In this document: positions 59,359 through 64,000 of the stretch, piece by piece | How positions within the stretch are numbered: the stretch's first letter is position 1 | Layout of the letters: each line of letters begins with the position of its first letter | Assembly (NCBI RefSeq): GCF_002113125.1 | Contig: NZ_NEJP01000009.1 | Span: 1 to 64,000 of the forward strand | Length of the DNA stretch: 64,000 nt | Source: Pseudomonas sp. B20(2017) | Lineage (GTDB): Bacteria > Pseudomonadota > Gammaproteobacteria > Pseudomonadales > Pseudomonadaceae | Reading direction: 5' to 3' | Made by a program: the position numbers and the translations under genes | Notes under the pieces: model-generated | What the model saw: only the letters and a program-made list of their open reading frames with translations | Told to the model about the DNA's origin: nothing | Databases searched by the model: none

Positions 59359-60153
59359 TTACTCAAAAGCCATGCTGCGAACCGCTGTTTTGATTTGTTC
59401 AAATCCTTCGGCGCTGATCGCCAACGGGGTGGCCGAGCCTGATTCCGCCGAGCCGATCAACACGCTTTCGCCACGCAGCAGGCAGAAAGCAACGCGGGTG
59501 ATGTGACGTCGTGACTTGTCATGGAAACCGAAGATGAACCCCGAAGACTTCTCCCCACCCAATGCCTCAAAGGTGTATCTGTTTTTTGGCCCCGCCAGCG
59601 ACGTCGGCTCCCAACCATGATCGGTCAGGGTCGCCGGGCATTTAAGGTCGTTACTTTCTCGCACGAGTTGCAACTCAATCGTGTCATCAAGCGGCGGCTT
59701 CTGAGTGGTGAGCGCGGAAAAGTTGTTGGTGTTTTCACACATGACACTGAACCAGGACTGGCTCAGGTCTGTGGGTTTTTCGAAATTCCACTCATAACCC
59801 GTCGAGGTCTGAGCCTGCGATAAACGCGGGGCGCTAGAGGTTTCAGGCTGTTGTTTGGCCGCAATGAATACCAGATCAGGTGTATTGAACTGCAACCATT
59901 GATCTTTCGAGAGCGTCATTGAGAACCGGCAAGGTGTCATGTCGACCGCAACTTCGGTTGGGCCTTGCGCGATCTGCAACTGACCCGACGCATTACCCAC
60001 CGAGACAACACTTGCGGCGGCATGACTGGCCTGCGCGAAAGTAGCAACGCTGATCAGCAATACCTGCAGAAATCGAGGTCTCACGAAGCCCGGAATCGAC
60101 AAGTCAGGCACAGTTCCACTCACTTGGAATTTAACGGCAAAGAATCGCGACAC
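59359..60153 (-). CDS. Secreted protein, array gene 4
   Basis: 264 residues from a GTG at 60153, where GGAG lies 7 bases upstream. This gives an unusually long N-region before a hydrophobic signal segment (RPRFLQVLLISVATFAQASHA); a GTG at 60084 gives a conventional signal peptide but a poor binding site. Four cysteines in the mature protein. No family recognised. Gap to the preceding gene is 16 bases. Confidence 0.7.
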   Translation of the reverse strand: MSRFFAVKFQVSGTVPDLSIPGFVRPRFLQVLLISVATFAQASHAAASVVSVGNASGQLQIAQGPTEVAVDMTPCRFSMTLSKDQWLQFNTPDLVFIAAKQQPETSSAPRLSQAQTSTGYEWNFEKPTDLSQSWFSVMCENTNNFSALTTQKPPLDDTIELQLVRESNDLKCPATLTDHGWEPTSLAGPKNRYTFEALGGEKSSGFIFGFHDKSRRHITRVAFCLLRGESVLIGSAESGSATPLAISAEGFEQIKTAVRSMAFE

Positions 60154-60169
60154 ATCCTCGCTCCGAGTT

Positions 60170-61534
60170 TCAAATGCAGTGACTCGCCTTGATCGGCTCC
60201 GGAACTTGCGACTTCAATCGCGCCACACTGTCGACGCCCGACCGATAACCTTTGTCAGCCGCCATTTGATAACAGGCTAACGCCCGGGACATATCTTTCG
60301 TTCCCAACTCGCCCCCCTCAAGGGTAGATGCCAGATAAAATATCGCTTCCTTTGAGCCCATGGTAATCGCCCGAATGACCTGCTCTTCTGCCTGCTTGGG
60401 ATGAAGGCAAGGACCGTTATAGTCGGTCGAGTTTCCTGAACAAAGAAACGTGGCATAGCCCAACGCACCACTCGGTATTTTCGAGGCCGCTTTGAACAAC
60501 GCTTCAACCTTGCTGGTTTCCAACTGAGACGCCATCTGCGAAAGACTCAAGCTCGCCGCTGACAGGCTCGCCTCTGGATCTCCCGACTCAGCCGCACAGA
60601 CATAATTTTCCAGGGACGCTTCTAACAATTCCGCAGTCAGACGGTATTGCTCAAGCGAACCCAGCCCTCCCAAAGCCTCGGCACGTTGATCACAGAAGTT
60701 CTCGGCACGGCTCATTGCAGGGTTACGTGTTGCGACAAGATCCTTCTCGCTGATCGACCAGTCTTCAACGCCTTCAAGCACCCAGCACGCCTGACGAGAG
60801 AAATTGAAGATTTTTACATTGCTGTTGCCCGCCCGCTTATCGACCACGTTGACGTGACTGTCATCGACTTCTTCAATCTCGACTCCAGGTGTCTTGCCGG
60901 GTGTGATGGCGGCCATCAGCGGATAGGTGAAGGAAGCTCCGCTGACGCCCGAGGTCGAAGGCTCAAAGGTACTACGGTCCTTACCTGCTACCGGCTTCAA
61001 CACAAGCGACTTGACCGTCATCGCAGTGAGACGGCGCTGTGATTCACCGCTGGCGGAAAACGCTGTCAGGAAAGCAGGGAATTCCTCCGAAGGACAAGCG
61101 CCGTTGGCCGCCGCTGTCGAAGTGCTCTTGTCGAGTGCAAGTGCAGGGACAATCTTGTCCAGATACGCCGAGCGCACGCGACTCATTCTTGCGATGCACG
61201 AGTTGACCGCGAACACATGCGCCGGCATCCCCGTCTCGATCTCGAATGCCTCCAACGGACAATTCGCATCGCGCAATTTCAGCCATGCACGTTGCGACTC
61301 TTTAACCTTCCCCGCGTACTCCGCTCCCAACGCAGGATCTGCTCGATAGTCAGACTCAAGCCGCGCCATCAATTGCTTGTAGCTGAGGTTCAACTGCGTA
61401 TCGGCAGCCTTCTTCGCTGCCTCCGAGCAGGGCACCATTTTCAGGCTCGAGGTGACATGGCTGCAGTCATCCTGCGCATACACCGCTGAAACAGGCAGCA
61501 GCATGGCCAGCAGGGTAAAAACAAAACGTTTCAC
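60170..61534 (-). CDS. LprI/DUF1311 plus Sel1-like repeat protein, array gene 3
   Basis: 454 residues, the longest of the array. Signal peptide ends VYA, then an LprI-type domain (about 22-130: DTQLNLSYKQLMARLESD, ESQRAWLKLRDANCPLEA, NSCIARMS) nearly duplicated at 56627. The C-terminal 150 residues contain Sel1/TPR-like repeats (ALGYATFLCSGNS, AIFYLASTLEGGELGTKDMS, ALACYQMAADKGYRSG). The start is GTG at 61534, with AAGGAAG upstream; the frame back to 61588 overlaps the preceding gene. The Sel1 part suggests protein binding. Confidence 0.8.
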   Translation of the reverse strand: MKRFVFTLLAMLLPVSAVYAQDDCSHVTSSLKMVPCSEAAKKAADTQLNLSYKQLMARLESDYRADPALGAEYAGKVKESQRAWLKLRDANCPLEAFEIETGMPAHVFAVNSCIARMSRVRSAYLDKIVPALALDKSTSTAAANGACPSEEFPAFLTAFSASGESQRRLTAMTVKSLVLKPVAGKDRSTFEPSTSGVSGASFTYPLMAAITPGKTPGVEIEEVDDSHVNVVDKRAGNSNVKIFNFSRQACWVLEGVEDWSISEKDLVATRNPAMSRAENFCDQRAEALGGLGSLEQYRLTAELLEASLENYVCAAESGDPEASLSAASLSLSQMASQLETSKVEALFKAASKIPSGALGYATFLCSGNSTDYNGPCLHPKQAEEQVIRAITMGSKEAIFYLASTLEGGELGTKDMSRALACYQMAADKGYRSGVDSVARLKSQVPEPIKASHCI

Positions 61535-61554
61535 TGTGTTCTTCCTTGAGTCAT

Positions 61555-62016
61555 TCAGGCTTTGCGTTTGGCGAACCGGGTGACGCATTGCTTGGCTACG
61601 TTCATTTCCCAGTAAGTGCTGAGCAATGCTTTACGTTTTTTATCGACACGCAAATTAACGAAGCCATCGCCGCAGTCCGGCTGCAACTCTTCGAAGGTGC
61701 CGGTTCTGGCTTGGTAGATGAACACCCGGTAGTAGTCGTAAGTTCCCATGCCGTCATCGAGTTGCCGGACCGCGAAATCCTTGGCACCGTCGAAATTGAA
61801 ATCATCGATCTGCAGATGGAGTTCGTTCACGGCTTCAAAATCGATTGTCCGCGACTCGTTATGCATTTCGCCTTTAACCGCGACGTTCAGCGTGGAGCCT
61901 TCGAGAACCAGCGTTGCTTCGACGCCTTTGGTTGGGCTGAAGGTAGTGGTTTCGGCTAACGCTGGGATGGTCCACATCAGGCCAAGCAGTGGTACCGCTA
62001 GATTTTTGAATTGCAT
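61555..62016 (-). CDS. XAC2610-like secreted lysozyme-inhibitor candidate, array gene 2
   Basis: 153 residues. The signal peptide ends PALA; the core DDFNFDGAKDFAVRQLDDG followed by YRVFIYQARTGTFEEL has the layout of XAC2610-type proteins, periplasmic inhibitors that neutralise a GH19-containing lysozyme effector of the Xanthomonas type IV system. Two cysteines (DCGDG, QCVTR). The assignment rests on motif pattern only. The following gene starts 20 bases downstream. Confidence 0.6.
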   Translation of the reverse strand: MQFKNLAVPLLGLMWTIPALAETTTFSPTKGVEATLVLEGSTLNVAVKGEMHNESRTIDFEAVNELHLQIDDFNFDGAKDFAVRQLDDGMGTYDYYRVFIYQARTGTFEELQPDCGDGFVNLRVDKKRKALLSTYWEMNVAKQCVTRFAKRKA

Positions 62017-62053
62017 GTACTCGCCTAACTTTCACTGAAAAACGCGGCTCGTC

Positions 62054-62986
62054 TCAATTGCAGTTTTCCCGAGATTTCGCCGCCTGTGGAATACGTCCAC
62101 CTTTTCCGTTTTTTGTCATTTGCGCGATGTATTCCTTATAAAGCGGACATGCGTCGGACCTCATTCCTATATCCCAATAGGCATCTGCCAAATTTAGTGT
62201 TGCAACGACTCTCTCCGGGAATTTTTTATGAATCTCCCTCAAAAGCAAAGCAGCTAAAACATTGTTTTTGCTGCGATACAAATAATAAGCATAGTCATTT
62301 AAAGGTCCGACATTATCATCAGCAACAATCAAAGTCAGCTCATACACCAGCTCTTGGGGAATGTTCCGCCTTACCTTATTCCCGCTATCATCGAGCCCAT
62401 AAAATAATTCTCCTTTTTCACCCTGAGGAAGCTTGCTAAGGATATATTTGAAGTCTTTCCTGATTTCTGCAAGCTGAGCTTCATCACTCAAATAGCTAAA
62501 ATTCGGTGCATTTTCGGAGAATTGAGAAAACAAAGTGCAACACGCTATACGCTGAACATTAAATTGCTGAGGAAATAGCAATTCAATTGGCGCCTTCTCA
62601 CCACTCAAAGTGTATTTTTCATCTCTACTAGGCTCCACCCAAGTAGATTTTTTATAGAGAACCCAGTCTTGCTGCGCAGAATTCCATTTAAAACTGTACT
62701 GCGTAAGATCAGTATTACGAGTATAAAAATCCAGCAGCAACGAGAATTCACCTGGTAGATAACCTACAGACAACCCACCGTCTCCAAGCTCAAAATTTCC
62801 AGAAACTGACTTATTGCTCCCGCCAATATCGATAGTGATTCGCGAAATTGTGCCGTCATCCTCGAGTGGGCTAACACTATACCGATCGCAGATTCCATCT
62901 CCATTCAGGTCAGTCTCGCAGCTAGAGTTCGCACTTGCCGCTGTTGCCATAAGCGCGAAAATAAAAGAAACAGCTACTTTGATCAT
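62054..62986 (-). CDS. Secreted calcium-loop protein, array gene 1 (primary immunity candidate)
   Basis: 310 residues. Signal peptide MIKVAVSFIFALMATAASA, then CETDLNGDGICDRYSV, a DxNxDGxxD EF-hand-like loop, a beta-rich middle, and a TPR-like C-terminus (LNLADAYWDIGMRSDACPLY) resembling the protein encoded at 57439. Its start ATG overlaps the GH19 stop by ATGA, the tightest coupling in the locus. This gene is AT-rich compared with the genes further along. Proposed cognate periplasmic immunity to the GH19 effector; inference from context. Confidence 0.78.
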   Translation of the reverse strand: MIKVAVSFIFALMATAASANSSCETDLNGDGICDRYSVSPLEDDGTISRITIDIGGSNKSVSGNFELGDGGLSVGYLPGEFSLLLDFYTRNTDLTQYSFKWNSAQQDWVLYKKSTWVEPSRDEKYTLSGEKAPIELLFPQQFNVQRIACCTLFSQFSENAPNFSYLSDEAQLAEIRKDFKYILSKLPQGEKGELFYGLDDSGNKVRRNIPQELVYELTLIVADDNVGPLNDYAYYLYRSKNNVLAALLLREIHKKFPERVVATLNLADAYWDIGMRSDACPLYKEYIAQMTKNGKGGRIPQAAKSRENCN

Positions 62987-64000
62987 AAGGTCCCCCCAAG
63001 TGCGACGATACGCGCTTCCGCGTACTGTTTAGCTACCGATGCTATTCGTCCTGACGCATAGTAAGTAGTATTGGTATTGCCACTTACAGACGAATCCGAG
63101 TTATACAGCTCCAAGAACCTTTTATATCCGATTATTGCTTGCGCAGCATCCGGTGCCTTCCCAGCTTTTCCGCCTGCGGGATCGCTCCAGAGGCCCCAAG
63201 CAAAGGAAAACTTAGCTTTATTATATGCCTTGCTATCAAGCAGATCATAGGCGCCAGATTTATTCAACTTCGCACAACCTTTAATATCCAAGGCTTTCAA
63301 AGCATTGTTCAAAAACAACAATCTTTCATCATAATGATTCAAACCACCATTCACTAAAATCGTGCAATATATAAAATCATCGGCATCCGAGTGCGTGAGT
63401 ATTTTTTTATAGTCAACCCAATACCATCCCGCCGACAGTACGCTATGCGGCAACTGGCCGAGCTTATTATAATTTGGCGCACCTATAAAACTCTCACCGG
63501 CAAACTGCCCATAGGCCTCATAATTGACTCTATGGGTGATTTGCATAAGACCACGACCAATGTAAGGATGATATGTAGGCAAAGGTTTATCTGGGTCGAG
63601 ACCTTCTACTGTGTAGTGCAGATGTCCGCTCTCGTGCAGCATTTGCGCAAGAATATGCGCCTTACTTATACATTTAGCTACCCCAGACCTCTCAAACATC
63701 TCACCTAAAAGATCTGTATATTTATCAATATTAGCCTGAGTCGCTGAAGGATCGATCAATTTCATTTGATCTTTAGTAATGGTATCCGAGCAGCTACAAC
63801 CACCTGCATGTGCAAATGACGAAATCAGCCCAATAGGATGGATATGTTGCACACTCGCATTGCTGGTAATTCCATGCTGACCCAACAGCTTGCTCCACCA
63901 ACTGAGTTTCTCAATTCGCGCCTTTTCTTCTACCCATTCTCTATGAGGTTCAGAATCGCTATGCCCAATTATTTCGTCTAGGGCATCCCACTTATCTTTT
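62983..64000 (-). CDS. GH19 peptidoglycan hydrolase, 5' end beyond window (probable secreted effector)
   Basis: At least 339 residues are visible; the reading frame is open to the window edge. The C-terminal catalytic part has AHILAQMLHESGHLHYTVEG, in which the Glu of HESGH (codon 63631-63633) fits the GH19 general acid, and YIGRGLMQITHRVNYEAYGQ, the second conserved block. GH19 covers chitinases and phage-type lysozymes. The preceding segment (RIEKLSWWSKLL ... HIHPIGLISSF) resembles linker sequences of Pseudomonas VgrG- or contact-dependent cargo effectors, from memory only. No signal peptide is visible in the window. AT-rich composition suggests recent transfer. Confidence 0.75.
   Translation of the reverse strand, partial: KDKWDALDEIIGHSDSEPHREWVEEKARIEKLSWWSKLLGQHGITSNASVQHIHPIGLISSFAHAGGCSCSDTITKDQMKLIDPSATQANIDKYTDLLGEMFERSGVAKCISKAHILAQMLHESGHLHYTVEGLDPDKPLPTYHPYIGRGLMQITHRVNYEAYGQFAGESFIGAPNYNKLGQLPHSVLSAGWYWVDYKKILTHSDADDFIYCTILVNGGLNHYDERLLFLNNALKALDIKGCAKLNKSGAYDLLDSKAYNKAKFSFAWGLWSDPAGGKAGKAPDAAQAIIGYKRFLELYNSDSSVSGNTNTTYYASGRIASVAKQYAEARIVALGGTL

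Noticed and set aside
55583..62986. Prophage or lysis cassette
   Set aside because: No holin, tail, capsid or integrase genes, and the products carry signal peptides rather than phage-type features; an effector with inhibitors fits better. The GH19 enzyme alone cannot exclude a phage origin.

Overview
This window is chromosomal DNA of a fluorescent-group Pseudomonas. It is GC-rich, and its gene order follows a run that I recall from the far end of the P. aeruginosa PAO1 map: proE, rep, xpt, cycB, pauR, dadX, ridA-like, dadA, dadR, kauB, rpmG, rpmB, radC, coaBC, dut, algC, argB, pyrE, crc, rph, yicC, gmk, rpoZ, spoT, ridA, oxyR, recG. Short inverted repeats of the REP type typical of the P. 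fluorescens complex sit between many genes. No tRNA, rRNA, CRISPR array, insertion sequence or prophage was seen.

Layout. 0-9.5 kb: chemoreceptor, LysR regulator, MATE exporter, c-di-GMP enzyme, Rep helicase, xanthine phosphoribosyltransferase. 9.6-18.3 kb: a CoA-transferase-like enzyme, cytochrome c5, the polyamine regulator PauR, the alanine catabolic cluster (dadA, a RidA-family gene, dadX, with dadR divergent) and a polyamine-type FAD oxidase. 18.4-24.8 kb: a MocR-type regulator facing a DUF1127 gene across a cluster of operator-like heptamers, then a chaperone-usher fimbrial operon. 25-33.4 kb: phospholipase D lipoprotein, MFS transporter, KauB aldehyde dehydrogenase, cupin, L33/L28, a peptide-binding protein and RadC. 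33.5-46.1 kb: housekeeping core for coenzyme A, dUTP, alginate/LPS sugar, arginine and pyrimidine synthesis, catabolite repression (Crc), RNA processing and the stringent response. 46.2-54.7 kb: epimerase, exbB-exbD-tonB with a Fur-like box, oxyR, recG, an HDOD protein and an SCP2-like protein.

55-64 kb is the accessory region and the most interesting part. A GH19 (chitinase/lysozyme-fold) enzyme, whose 5' end lies beyond the window, is followed on the same strand by ten tightly packed genes. Each encodes a protein with an N-terminal signal peptide. Three carry the LprI/DUF1311 lysozyme-inhibitor-like domain, one resembles XAC2610-type lysozyme inhibitors, one has a DxNxDGxxD calcium loop, and two share a TPR-like C-terminus. 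The first of the ten overlaps the GH19 stop codon by ATGA, and the set ends at a strong hairpin at 55542-55566. I read this as a peptidoglycan-hydrolase effector with a periplasmic immunity array built partly by duplication. The domain calls are by eye; the effector/immunity interpretation is inference.
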